Below are positions 49,879 to 57,010 of a stretch of DNA of 64,000 bases, one piece after another (within the stretch, counting starts at the first letter, position 1; each line of letters opens with the position of its first letter). Position numbers and translations under genes: made by a program. The DNA is from Prescottella defluvii (GTDB lineage: Bacteria; Actinomycetota; Actinomycetes; Mycobacteriales; Mycobacteriaceae). The DNA lies in NCBI GenBank assembly GCA_029690005.1, contig CP121458.1, positions 620,001 to 684,000 of the forward strand, read 5' to 3'. A model generated the notes under the pieces. The model did not search any database. It was given only the letters and a program-made list of their open reading frames with translations, and was not told where the DNA came from.

Positions 49879-50232
49879 CTACCACCTCAGTCTCGATCGT
49901 CACCACAGATCGAACGCATGCAGCATCGCACTGCAAGCGCTGAGACAGCCCCGACAGCTGTGGGACGTGGTCCGACCACTTCAGGCGACCACTGAACCCG
50001 CGCACGGCTCCGCGTACAGAGCCGTTCCATCTCCCCCGACATTCCGCCCCGTGTCCAGGCACGAGGCGGCGATCGCGGTGATCGTATCCGAACGAGTAAG
50101 TCGAATGTCCGTTTTCCAACGGAAGTCTCGAGCGGTTCCCGGAATGGTGACGGCACCAGGGGAATCGGACCCTGCGCTCGTGCCGCTGGGATACCCTCGC
50201 GACTGAAACAAGTTCTAGCCAGGAGGAGCAGC
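49879..50232. other. Gene-free divergent region
   Basis: These 354 bp separate the divergent secreted-protein and ketosteroid-isomerase genes. I see no credible gene, hairpin or repeat here apart from an AGGAGGAG ribosome-binding site near 50221-50228 for the isomerase. Confidence 0.5.
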
Positions 50233-50607
50233 ATGGCCGCGTCACCCGAAAGCATCCGCAGCACTGTCGAGAGCTACATCAAGGCAGTCGCGTCCGGCAC
50301 CGCCGACGAGGTCCTGGCGCTGTACGCCGACGGCGCCACGGTGGAGGATCCGGTGGGCAGCCCGGTTCGCACGACCCCGGAGTCGATCCGGGAGTTCTAC
50401 GGGATCATCGAGCCCCTCGAGCAGGAGGCCGAGCTGGTGACGCTGCGCATCGCGGCGAACACGGCGGCCTTCCACTTCCGTCTGGTCACCAAGATGGGTG
50501 ATCAGACCTTCGAGATCGCCCCGATCGACATCATGGAGTTCGACGACGCCGGCAAGATCGTCAGCATGCGCGCCGTGTGGGGCCCTGAGGACATGATCAC
50601 GGGCTGA
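50233..50607 (+). CDS. Steroid delta-isomerase / ketosteroid isomerase-like protein
   Basis: The 124-residue protein has the NTF2-like cone fold of ketosteroid isomerase. The first helix is TVESYIKAVASGTADEVLAL, then come YADGATVEDPVGSP with the catalytic-base Asp position, and the sheet segments AAFHFRLVTKMGDQTFEI and IDIMEFDDAGKI. The enzyme moves a double bond in 3-keto-5-ene steroids. It has a strong AGGAGGAG ribosome-binding site and stands alone between a gene-free region and a terminator. Other NTF2-like functions are possible, but Asp and hydrophobic pocket patterns favour an isomerase. Confidence 0.78.
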   Translation: MAASPESIRSTVESYIKAVASGTADEVLALYADGATVEDPVGSPVRTTPESIREFYGIIEPLEQEAELVTLRIAANTAAFHFRLVTKMGDQTFEIAPIDIMEFDDAGKIVSMRAVWGPEDMITG

Positions 50608-50708
50608 GCCGACCTCGGACACCCTGCTGCGCGCAGATCGACGTCCAGCGCGCAGCAGGCTCCGGACGGCCACACGGCCAGGATCGAAGACTGCTGCCAG
50701 ACAAAGAA

Positions 50709-50740
50709 AAAGACGCCGTCCCGATCGGGATGGCGTCTTT
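50709..50740. terminator. Terminator after the ketosteroid isomerase gene
   Basis: AAAGACGCC and GGCGTCTTT pair as the base of a hairpin with TCCC/GGGA above it, ending in TTT. It lies just before the left end of the integrated element. Confidence 0.85.
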
Positions 50741-50744
50741 CATG

Positions 50745-50788
50745 TGTGGAGCCTAGGAGATTCGAACTCCTGACATCTGCCTTGCAAA
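50745..50788. repeat. Left attachment site (attL), duplicated tRNA-Ala 3' half
   Basis: The 44 bp match 59526-59569 exactly and cover the tRNA-Ala anticodon loop, anticodon 3' strand, T-arm and acceptor 3' strand. Sequence identity ends at the anticodon-stem side (position 50789), so no functional tRNA is encoded here. Confidence 0.93.
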
Positions 50789-50882
50789 TGCGATGCACGG
50801 TGGTGGTCAAGCCATCAAATGGCCCACTACCTGCTAGAACAGGTCACAGTGGGTGACCGTGAATCACCCGATTTTGCAGGCA

Positions 50883-50905
50883 AGTGTGGGCAAAATGTGG
50901 GCACC
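50883..50905. repeat. Left arm-type integrase site
   Basis: A 23-bp sequence built of two TGTGGGCA units separated by AAAA is identical to 59445-59467 inside the 3' end of the integrase gene. Both copies point the same way and lie about 60-95 bp inside the att repeats. This fits arm-type binding sites of tyrosine integrases. Confidence 0.65.
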
Positions 50906-50916
50906 GACCCACAGAA

Positions 50917-51479
50917 TCATTCCGCGACGTGCAGAAGGTCTGCGATGAACGTCTTGTAGACCATCGCCCCCGCGATGGCGACTAGCACGCCGAACACGGC
51001 GAGCCACACTAGAGCTCGAGTGACCATGTCGAGAATCGTGCAGGTCACCGCGAGCGCCTTGTGATCGATGCAGAACCGTTCAACGCGCATCTCGAGCAAG
51101 TCGAAGTGGTGTGCCCGGACAGCCCGATAGTGGAGATAGTCGGCGAATAGAGATACCGACAGCATCGACTGGAGGATCTGGAAACCAGGAATCTCGACCG
51201 CAGTCTGCGGAGTGGCAGGGTCGTTAGACGCCTGTGCCCCATTTGATGTCGCGGGGGTTCCGAGTGCTCCATCTCCACAGCCCGTGACCGCACCTCTACG
51301 ATCTGGCCAAGATCAGCCGAGCTGGGGACTCTTGTCGTACTCGCACCCTCTGCATCGTCTGGCAGTGAGGCACCATTGCTATCCGAAGTCGATCCCCCGT
51401 CAACCCCTCCAGCACCTCCGATCCGCTGCGGAAAGCAATGCCCTTGCAGGTCGGTGTTCGACCCGTCGTCCTGGTTCAA
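50917..51479 (-). CDS. Element membrane protein coupled to ImmA (one frameshift)
   Basis: Two overlapping frames join through one missing base in the run at 51253-51257, giving 187 residues. The N-terminal half is polar (Ser, Asp, Gly, Glu). The C-terminal half carries FADYLHYRAVRAHHFDLLEM and then a strong membrane helix (ALVWLAVFGVLVAIAGAMVY) near the end. Start TTG 51479 overlaps the stop of the ImmA/IrrE gene (TTGA), so the two are translated together. No known family is recognised. A membrane partner or effector of the peptidase is a reasonable guess. Confidence 0.55.
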
Positions 51480-51991
51480 ACCCGAATCCCGAGACTGTTC
51501 AGGCGGATGCCGATTGCATCGAGCGAGACCTGCAGCGAATCGGCGATTGAGACAGCGTTGCCGTGAATGACCGCGAGGTCCTTCACCACTTCAGAGGGCA
51601 TCAGGAGATTGGCCGCAAACTGGTTCGCATAGATCTCCTCGGAATGCGTCCCACACGCTGATCGAGCATCGCGACGATGGAGGTAAGTCTCCATGCGTTC
51701 GCCATCCGGCGTGAAGTTGTGGAAGTAGTGACCGAGTTCGTGTGCACAGGTGAACCGCTGCCGCACAGGAGCGTGCTCACTGTTGAGGAAGATCTCAGCA
51801 CCGTCATTCGCCGACGCCTTCACGATCATCCCGGACAAGGAGTTGTCGAGCTTGGCCGAATAGACGTTGATACCGAGATCCCGAGCGATCGTGACGGGGT
51901 CGATCGGGTATGAGATACGACCGTCGGGCGTACGCAGCGCGTTGATCACGAGGTCTGCGGCCTGCTTTGCCGTCCAACGAACATCGTTCAC
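51476..51991 (-). CDS. ImmA/IrrE-family metallo-endopeptidase
   Basis: The 171-residue protein carries the zinc motif HELGH in FTCAHELGHYFHNF (near residue 84) and the downstream Glu in EEIYANQFAANLLMP. The N-terminal helix-strand part is typical of ImmA. Such peptidases cut phage or ICE repressors on damage or other signals and so induce excision. Here the probable target is the Cro/CI-type repressor at 57859. Unlike many systems the genes are 6 kb apart, at opposite ends of the element. ATG 51991 gives the usual length. Confidence 0.88.
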   Translation of the reverse strand: MNDVRWTAKQAADLVINALRTPDGRISYPIDPVTIARDLGINVYSAKLDNSLSGMIVKASANDGAEIFLNSEHAPVRQRFTCAHELGHYFHNFTPDGERMETYLHRRDARSACGTHSEEIYANQFAANLLMPSEVVKDLAVIHGNAVSIADSLQVSLDAIGIRLNSLGIRV

Positions 51992-52221
51992 GTTGCATCC
52001 TTCCGACTTGACCGTAGGCGCTGAACGCGCCGAACCGAACGTGCCTTACGCCGTTATTATGCACGGGCTGCCGACAGATCCAGAGACGAGCGGGCCGGCC
52101 GTCTGTGGCCGGGGCACTGCGCATGGAGTCGGTTACGGCGCTGCGCGTGACAGTCCGTCACCTCCGGACCGACCGTGTTTGAAAGCCGGTCAGGTCGGCG
52201 GGGTGATCATCGCCGCGGGAA

Positions 52222-52431
52222 CTACTGCTGTGAGACGAAGGCGGCCAAGGGGCCTGAAAGGAAATGCTCGGTGACGCCTGCGGGACTCGTGCTGGTCCGC
52301 ATTCCCATACCGAGATTGATGTTCTTTAGGCGTTGGGCAAGCGCCGGCCGCACGGGACCGTTCGGGTCGCGCATTAGCTCTTCCTGCTCCGCAGAAGACA
52401 ACCAGGACCAAGTGCTGAAATCGCTGCTCAT
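52222..52431 (-). CDS. Small hypothetical protein of the element
   Basis: A 69-residue frame begins MSSDFSTWSWLSSAEQEELM, has an acidic and Trp-rich start, and an Arg/Leu helix (VRPALAQRLKNINLGMGM). No family is recognised. It precedes the ImmA gene in the same direction after a gap of 230 bp (51992-52221) in which I see no gene. The composition is protein-like, but no strong ribosome-binding site is visible, so expression is uncertain. Confidence 0.4.
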   Translation of the reverse strand: MSSDFSTWSWLSSAEQEELMRDPNGPVRPALAQRLKNINLGMGMRTSTSPAGVTEHFLSGPLAAFVSQQ

Positions 52432-52513
52432 GGGCAGACGGTACCGCGTGACGGCAAGCTGACTGGCGTTCAGAGCCGATCGGTCGTGTGGAAAAAAATG
52501 CCGGAGAGAGATT

Positions 52514-52574
52514 CCTGACTGGGGGCCGGGCGGTCAGGAGTCAGGACCCTCACCAGATTTCGGGCAGGGGGTCT
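52514..52574. repeat. 61-bp direct repeat, left copy
   Basis: The 61 bp match 55249-55309 with a single mismatch. The unit contains a CCTGAC...GTCAGG hairpin and, read on the minus strand, the codons for PCPKSGEGPDS and a stop. Here the minus-strand frame in front of the repeat (52534-52773) lies opposite the plus-strand gene and is probably not real. This copy looks like a transplanted gene end plus terminator. Confidence 0.85.
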
Positions 52575-52654
52575 GTGATCGTGCTGGATCTGTCGCGTCG
52601 TCCGCATACGGTTTCGCTGTCAGGAGTTCCGCCAACCAGAAGGACCCAGCAACG

Positions 52655-52966
52655 ATGTTCCCTGTTTCTATCCCTGCGCCTTCAAGCATCTTGACGCGAA
52701 CGATCAAGGCGCAGGAGCTGGTCGACCACATCGACGGCAGACCAACTCTTATCGAGCTCGACAACGTCGACAAGGACGGTCATCGATTCCGTCGGAGCGC
52801 ACTCATCGACAAGACGATCGACGATTTCAAGTACGACCGGACTCCCCAGAATCTGGTCAAGGTGATGTTCGCCGAGCCGGGCATCGAACCACAATCATTC
52901 GATCCGGAGGATGACGTCGTCGTGCACTACGTGGTGCTCGATCACCCGGGCGTCCAGACCGTTTAG
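52655..52966 (+). CDS. Plus-strand hypothetical protein (possible cargo) of the element
   Basis: The 103-residue protein starts MFPVSIPAPSSILTRTIKAQ and is acidic, with a charged middle (DNVDKDGHRFRRSALIDKTI) and a C-terminal PEDDVVVHYVVLDHPGVQTV. No known domain is seen. It is the only plus-strand gene between the two 61-bp repeats and lies opposite the direction of the structural operon. It has its own terminator. Such lone opposed genes in satellites are often accessory (moron) genes, but nothing here defines a function. Confidence 0.55.
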   Translation: MFPVSIPAPSSILTRTIKAQELVDHIDGRPTLIELDNVDKDGHRFRRSALIDKTIDDFKYDRTPQNLVKVMFAEPGIEPQSFDPEDDVVVHYVVLDHPGVQTV

Positions 52967-52980
52967 GTCGGACGTCCATG

Positions 52981-53018
52981 CAGAACACCCCGGCCGATGA
53001 GGGTCCGGGGGTGTTCTG
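52981..53018. terminator. Bidirectional terminator between cargo gene and decoration gene
   Basis: CAGAACACCCC and GGGGTGTTCTG pair as a stem with additional CGG/CCG inside, placed between convergent genes. A long loop (about 10 nt) is present. Confidence 0.75.
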
Positions 53019-53091
53019 GTGTTCGGTGCAGGGAGGCGGTCACCACGCGGAGGAAGGAAGGACCCGACGGGGTGAGACCTGCACCGAAGTC

Positions 53092-53459
53092 TTATGCGAG
53101 GGCGACGTAGACAATGCCCTCGCTGCTGGTGTCGACGGCCTGACCGACGATGATCGCGTCACCGGTGGCGGTGGTGGCCTTGCCGTCTGCTGCTGCGGCG
53201 ACAGCGGCACCCGATGCGATGGTGCCGGCGGTTGCGACTCCGACGATTCGGGAGCCTCGCAGGATGTGGGTCAGCTCGCCTGCCTTGCCGGTGCGGCCGG
53301 TGACACCGAGGACGCGGCTGCCGGCGGCGGCGTGCCGGACGGTGATGTTGCCGGTGGTGCGCGGTCCGGCGACCTCGACGAAGCGGGCGGCCTCAAGGTC
53401 GGCGGCGGCGTGCGCGGTGATGTCCGCGCCGGGGCGTACAGCTGGGGTGTGGTGCCCAT
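53092..53459 (-). CDS. Phage head decoration (capsid cement)-like protein, one frameshift
   Basis: After adding one base in the run at 53431-53434, the 122-residue protein reads through ADITAHAAADLEAARFVEVA, TGNITVRHAAAGSRVLGV, GSRIVGVATAGTIASGAAVA and GQAVDTSSEGIVYVALA. The small beta-rich, Ala/Gly/Val-heavy design with a final 'G.A.....G....V.L' motif matches DUF2190-like head decoration proteins that are normally coded beside the major capsid gene. It follows the capsid gene by 27 bp. The protein probably binds the outside of the shell. Confidence 0.62.
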
Positions 53460-53486
53460 GGTGGTTGTCCTCTCAGGTGGTCGGGG

Positions 53487-54373
53487 TCAGCCTGCGAGGC
53501 CGGTGAGGCGGCGGATCGCGTAGGGCTTGGAGATGTAGGGGCGGGCGACGATGTAGGCCTGGACGAGCATCGAGCGGCTCTCGGGCTTGGGGATCACCTG
53601 CACCGTGAGTGGGGTCTCGACTCCGAGGCCGCCGGGCTGTCCGGCGATGACGTAGGCGTCGCCAGGGCCGATGTGGGTCGAGGCGTGGATGGTGACACCG
53701 CCGGCGGCGTCGAGGACGTCGGCGAGGTCGGGGCCGTAGGCGATGCGCAGGGCGGCGGCCTGTTCGGGTGGACGATCAGTGTGCTGGTCACTGCTCCCAT
53801 GCCGTCGACGTCGAAACTCAGCTGCGTCTGGACGAGGTCGGCCAGCGGGGACTGGGCGTTGGGTGTTGGGCTCGCTCCCCCACCGATGTAGCTGCTCCAG
53901 TTGTGGCCTGGCAGCTCGAGGTTGTACTCGGCGACGGCCGCCTCGAGGGTGTCGATGGTGCGCCCGTCGATCGCCCTGCGGATGGAGGCGGACACCTGCG
54001 TGATGCCGTTGGTCAGGACTGGGAGCACGTTCCGGGTGACGGCCTCCTCGGTGCAGATGAACTTGCCGCCAAGGTCTTCGACCGGGTCGCGGCGCACGTC
54101 GGGTTCGGGCAGGCGGACGAGCTGGTACTCAGCCCCCTCGGCGCGGGCGCTGATGTCGCCGTCGGTGAACTCGTCACCGGGATGGACGGTCTGGTAGAGG
54201 ATCGCGCCGCCGACCGCCTGGCTGGTGGCGTCACCGAATACCGCGGAGGTGACCGAAGTGGCGAGGTTGTCGCCGACCACTGCGGCGATGACGTCGGGCT
54301 GGGCGAGGACGTTGTTGACGGTCGCGCTGGCTCCCTGGCCGGAGTAGATCGTCGACGTAGAGGAACGGGTCAT
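53487..54373 (-). CDS. HK97-fold major capsid protein (one frameshift)
   Basis: The rejoined protein has 295 residues, in the usual range for HK97-type capsids. It has an N-arm (STIYSGQGASATVNN), an E-loop-like stretch (GDEFTDGDISARAEGAEYQL), the long spine helix (NVLPVLTNGITQVSASIRRA) and a late P/A-domain end (IVARPYISKPYAIRRLTGLAG). Frames meet in the run at 53766-53768, where one base is missing (VHPEQAAALRIAYGPDL). Start ATG 54373 has AAAGGAAG seven bases ahead; ATG 54481 would add 36 residues and overlaps the previous gene (ATGA). No separate scaffold or protease gene is visible, and the charged 36-residue stretch could be a scaffold-like delta domain. Confidence 0.68.
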
Positions 54374-54477
54374 CTGTGTGCTTCCTTTCTGTCCGGAGCG
54401 CCGCGCGATGATCTGCGCCTTGATCGCGGCGGCTGTGCGCCGGCGTTCACCGCTGGCGGGCTGGTGCGCGGGCGTGG

Positions 54478-54873
54478 TCATCGTGTCGGCGCTCCGGGAA
54501 GTTGGTGGCGCGGGATACGCCAGGTCTTGCCGTCGTGGTGGGCTGCGATCCGTCCGGCGTAGATGCGGCGGCGTACGCCTCCGGTGGTGATGCCGAGCAG
54601 TTTCGCGGCGGTCGCGGTGTCTACGTCGCCAGTGTCGGGAAGTTCTGCGGCTGCGTCGATTTCGTCACGTGCGGCGTGATCGGTGCGTGAGAGTCCGGTG
54701 ACGCGGGCGATGACGGCCTCGGCGTCGGGGTGTAGGTGCTTGGTCGGCTCGTAGGTGCGGTGCAGTCGGGTGAACTCGTCGAGGGCGTCGGCGAGGACGC
54801 GAACCGCATAGGGCGACAGCAGGACCGAGCCTGGTGGGGTGCAGACAGCGTGCGCGGATGGGTGGATCGTCAC
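54478..54873 (-). CDS. Small helix-turn-helix DNA-binding protein of the element
   Basis: The 131-residue protein has a variable N-terminal helix region and a C-terminal MerR/excisionase-like motif: DVDTATAAKLLGITTGGVRR and RIYAGRIAAHHDGKTWRIPR. This HTH form is common in phage regulators and excisionases, and sometimes in small terminase-like proteins. It lies directly upstream of the capsid gene and overlaps it if the longer capsid start is used. GTG 54873 overlaps the previous stop (GTGA). A regulator of structural genes or a DNA-recognition packaging factor are both possible. Confidence 0.6.
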   Translation of the reverse strand: MTIHPSAHAVCTPPGSVLLSPYAVRVLADALDEFTRLHRTYEPTKHLHPDAEAVIARVTGLSRTDHAARDEIDAAAELPDTGDVDTATAAKLLGITTGGVRRRIYAGRIAAHHDGKTWRIPRHQLPGAPTR

Positions 54874-55199
54874 GGCCACTGCCCGGTCACGTCGGCGTGT
54901 ATCAGTGTCTCGTCGAGGAGGTCGTCGAGCCGGTCGACAAGCTCCGGGCACCGGTCGAGGACGACTGTGAGCACTTCACGGACGAACACGCGCGGCTGCA
55001 CGTAGGAGCGCAGCACGAGATTGATCGTGTCGTCGAGGGCCGCGAATTCAGCGGCGGCGGTCTGCGTGGTCTGCGCGCCGGCACATTGCTGCACCTGCCT
55101 GGCGCGAGCAGCGTGGGCCACGGTCGCCATGGCGAACTGGCGCAGTTCTTCATGGTTGAGTGGAGCGGTCGCGGGATGGTCTTTGCGCTGCTCAGTCAT
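54870..55199 (-). CDS. Hypothetical helical protein of the element
   Basis: The 109-residue protein is mainly helical: NHEELRQFAMATVAHAARAR, then a Gln/Thr/Ala stretch, and an acidic C-terminal helix (CPELVDRLDDLLDETLIHAD). No known family is recognised. It sits in the operon before the HTH and capsid genes, overlapping the next start. Its size and charge would suit a scaffold or chaperone role, but this is a guess. Confidence 0.6.
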   Translation of the reverse strand: MTEQRKDHPATAPLNHEELRQFAMATVAHAARARQVQQCAGAQTTQTAAAEFAALDDTINLVLRSYVQPRVFVREVLTVVLDRCPELVDRLDDLLDETLIHADVTGQWP

Positions 55200-55248
55200 G
55201 GTTCTGGTGTCCTTTCGCGCGCGAGTTTCGGGGCCGCTGTAAAAAAGG

Positions 55249-55309
55249 CCTGACTGGGCGCCGGGCGGTCAGGAGTCAGGACCCTCACCAGATTTCGGGC
55301 AGGGGGTCT
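55249..55309. repeat. 61-bp direct repeat, right copy
   Basis: This copy contains the real 3' end of the minus-strand gene 55269-55547 (PCPKSGEGPDS and stop) plus a CCTGAC-N13-GTCAGG hairpin followed on the minus strand by CCTTTTTT. It is thus a gene end with an intrinsic terminator. The left copy at 52514-52574 differs by one base. Confidence 0.88.
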
Positions 55310-55547
55310 CGGTGGCGTCGACGAGCTGGTCGGCGAGGCGGCGGGCGTCGGCGGGGCTGAGGGTGAACCGCAGTCCGGCGACGGTGAGAACGACGGGCCG
55401 GCGGGGGTTGCTGCTGCGGGTGATCTGTGGGCGGTGGTTGCCGGGCTGTAGGCGCATGGGGGCTTTCTGGTGTTCGGGGCAGTGCCCGGACGGGTACGGG
55501 GTGAGGTACCGGCACCCGTCCGAGCGGCACAGGGTTGGTGTGGTCAT
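55269..55547 (-). CDS. Small protein with zinc-finger-like start and SP-helix module
   Basis: The 92-residue protein has a cysteine/histidine start (CRSDGCRYLTPYPSGHCPEH) that could bind zinc. It then has a strand followed by LSPADARRLADQLVDA, a motif shared with two other proteins of the element. The last 12 residues lie inside the 61-bp repeat. Start ATG 55547 overlaps the stop of the preceding gene (ATGA). No function is known. Confidence 0.6.
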   Translation of the reverse strand: MTTPTLCRSDGCRYLTPYPSGHCPEHQKAPMRLQPGNHRPQITRSSNPRRPVVLTVAGLRFTLSPADARRLADQLVDATETPCPKSGEGPDS

Positions 55548-55855
55548 CCGATTACGGGTTCGAGAGCTGTGGCGAGTTCGCGCAGTGAGGCACCGAGTTC
55601 GCGCGCATCCGATGGACTGAGGGACCAAGGGCCGAGCTCGACGACGGTGCCGGTGATTCCGTCAGCTACGAAGACCGCCGTGGCCGTGACCTTCTCGAAC
55701 TCGTCGTGTGCGTCGTGGTGCAGTTCGTGGGTGCGTGGCTTGTCGATGAGGTAGCGCGGCGCGTTGTCGAAGTTGGGGTGCGCGGGATCGTCGGGTAGGC
55801 GGCCGTCGTCATCGACGGTCGGGGTGACGATGGTCAGGTGCGACTTGGTGGTCAT
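55544..55855 (-). CDS. Small acidic protein with SP-helix module
   Basis: The 103-residue protein is acidic in its N-terminal half (TPTVDDDGRLPDDPAHPNFD), has a central strand region (FEKVTATAVFVADGITGTVV) and ends with GPWSLSPSDARELGASLREL. The ending parallels LSPADARRL of the next gene. Start ATG 55855 overlaps the stop of the WhiB gene (ATGA). The proteins may belong to one small actinophage family of unknown role. Confidence 0.6.
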   Translation of the reverse strand: MTTKSHLTIVTPTVDDDGRLPDDPAHPNFDNAPRYLIDKPRTHELHHDAHDEFEKVTATAVFVADGITGTVVELGPWSLSPSDARELGASLRELATALEPVIG

Positions 55856-56100
55856 GCTGTGGCCTTTCGGGTCGTGAGGCTGTCGGGGCAGCCGGTGGTG
55901 TGTGGGCAGTGCCGGCAGAGGCGTTCGGCTGCGAGTTGCGCGCGGGTGTTGTCCGTGCGGTCTTCGGGATGCAGTGCGGTGTCGAAGAGTTGGAGCTGTC
56001 CCCTGCATGCGGCGTTCGGCAGGTTCGGCCGGCCGAACAGGATCGCCTCGAGTAGCGCCACGATGCCTGGTTCTCGTCTGACGATGCGACGGTTGGTCAT
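55852..56100 (-). CDS. WhiB-family iron-sulfur regulator
   Basis: The 82-residue protein has the four conserved cysteines of WhiB proteins: AACRG near residue 32, then LCRHCPHTTGC with C-x2-C-x5-C spacing. These bind a 4Fe-4S cluster. The host GVPW-type turn is replaced by a short end (PDSLTTRK). WhiB proteins bind the primary sigma factor; phage-encoded versions (as in phage TM4) can block host division or superinfection. Its place in the middle of the element's operon suggests redirection of host transcription. Confidence 0.82.
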   Translation of the reverse strand: MTNRRIVRREPGIVALLEAILFGRPNLPNAACRGQLQLFDTALHPEDRTDNTRAQLAAERLCRHCPHTTGCPDSLTTRKATA

Positions 56101-56267
56101 CGGATGAGTGAGTGGTCGTTGACGTCTGCGGTCTTGCGGAGGTGTGGGCGGCAATGCAGGCATGGGATGGGTCGGCCGTCGAGGTCTTGGCCGAGCCAGC
56201 CGGATCGGCACCGTGGGTCGTGTGCCGGTCGTGCCTCGTTCGGCTCATCTCCATATCGATCGGGCAT
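56097..56267 (-). CDS. 56-residue zinc-ribbon-like protein of the element
   Basis: The short frame begins at ATG 56267 after a GAGGAGAAACC ribosome-binding site. It contains CRSGWLGQDLDGRPIPCLHC, three cysteines with CxxC spacing plus a His-rich context, so metal binding is possible. Its stop overlaps the WhiB start (ATGA). It is the first gene after the iteron region, so the operon promoter should lie in or next to the iterons. Confidence 0.6.
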   Translation of the reverse strand: MPDRYGDEPNEARPAHDPRCRSGWLGQDLDGRPIPCLHCRPHLRKTADVNDHSLIR

Positions 56268-56359
56268 GGTTTCTCCTCGCGCGCACGTGCGGTCGTGAGT
56301 TGCGTTCTCAAGTCGGGGACGGGCTATTGGTCTGGTAGTGGTTGGTATTGGTCTGGTGT

Positions 56360-56538
56360 CCCGACACTGGTGTCGGGTAGTTCGGACACCCATGTCGGGT
56401 GTGAGAGACACCGGTGTCGGGTAGTTGCGTCGATCTACCGGACATCAATGTCGGGTGGATTCTGTTCTTCCACAGCGGTTCTCCACAGGACGCTGATGTC
56501 GGGTGGTCGCTCATCTACCCGACACCCATGTCGGGTAG
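56360..56538. repeat. Six iteron-like palindromic repeats (putative origin or operator array)
   Basis: Six units share GACA-N4-TGTCGGGT (unit 5 begins GACG). Their GACA starts are near 56362, 56385, 56407, 56441, 56489 and 56521. Units 1, 3 and 6 are full palindromes; unit 6 is CTACCCGACA-N4-TGTCGGGTAG. All carry the GGGT tail on the same side, so they also repeat directly. Units 1-3 are 22 bp apart. A DnaA-box-like TTCTCCACA lies at 56479-56487 between units 4 and 5. The array follows the stop of the HTH_36-like gene and precedes the operon at 56267. A replication origin and a repressor array are the two options. Confidence 0.75.
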
Positions 56539-56579
56539 GGCAATCGGCTTCTCATCCGGATCGAGCACCATTCGGTCAA

Positions 56580-56900
56580 TCACGTCAGGGGCAACGTGAG
56601 TCGGTACTCGTTGGCGATACCTGCCTGTCCGTTCTTGTGTCGAGTGATGACGACGAACCCTGCCGACACAAGCCATTTCATGCCGCGCTCGATTGTCTTC
56701 TCGGACCTCTCCATCACATTCGCAAGCCGAGCGTTCGATGGGTGGATTCGAGTGCCGTCGCCGTCTCCGTAACTCGCCAGGACGAACGCGAGCCCCTTGA
56801 CGCCTGCGGGCATCGACACCCGTCGCACCACTCGCTCCCAATCGAACTTGCGAGCAGGCTGCGGGGCCTCGACGTATTCGTCTACTGGCAGGGCGGTCAT
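56580..56900 (-). CDS. HTH_36-type DNA-binding protein, putative replication initiator
   Basis: The 106-residue protein consists mainly of a winged-helix domain: MPAGVKGLAFVLASYGDGDG, then IHPSNARLANVMERSEKTIE as the helix-turn-helix, and GMKWLVSAGFVVITRH as wing. This pattern (GVKGLALVLASYADRDGTRIHPS) is common in actinophage and plasmid proteins tied to DNA replication. The iteron array begins 42 bp after its stop. An initiator binding these repeats is the leading reading; a transcription regulator is the alternative. It lies in an operon with 2 bp to the previous gene. Confidence 0.65.
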   Translation of the reverse strand: MTALPVDEYVEAPQPARKFDWERVVRRVSMPAGVKGLAFVLASYGDGDGTRIHPSNARLANVMERSEKTIERGMKWLVSAGFVVITRHKNGQAGIANEYRLTLPLT

Positions 56901-56902
56901 GT

Positions 56903-57007
56903 TCAGTCGCCACGCCTTTCGGGATCGAAGCGTGCGAAGTCAGACACCAGCCACATGAGGCTCTGCGTCACGAGCACCGCAATGAGGACGATTTCGAGTG
57001 TCGTCAT
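56903..57007 (-). CDS. 34-residue single-helix membrane protein
   Basis: A micro-gene between two tightly packed genes encodes a short start (MTTLE), one membrane helix (IVLIAVLVTQSLMWLVSDFA) and a charged end (RFDPERRGD). It starts 4 bp after the stop of the upstream gene and ends 2 bp before the next start, leaving no spare DNA. This packing argues for a real gene. Function unknown; small phage membrane proteins often act in exclusion or lysis. Confidence 0.6.
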   Translation of the reverse strand: MTTLEIVLIAVLVTQSLMWLVSDFARFDPERRGD

Positions 57008-57010
57008 CGG

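Noticed and set aside
52534..52773. A minus-strand 79-residue frame ending in the left 61-bp repeat
   Set aside because: It overlaps the better-supported plus-strand gene at 52655 and only its last residues, from the repeat, resemble a real protein end.
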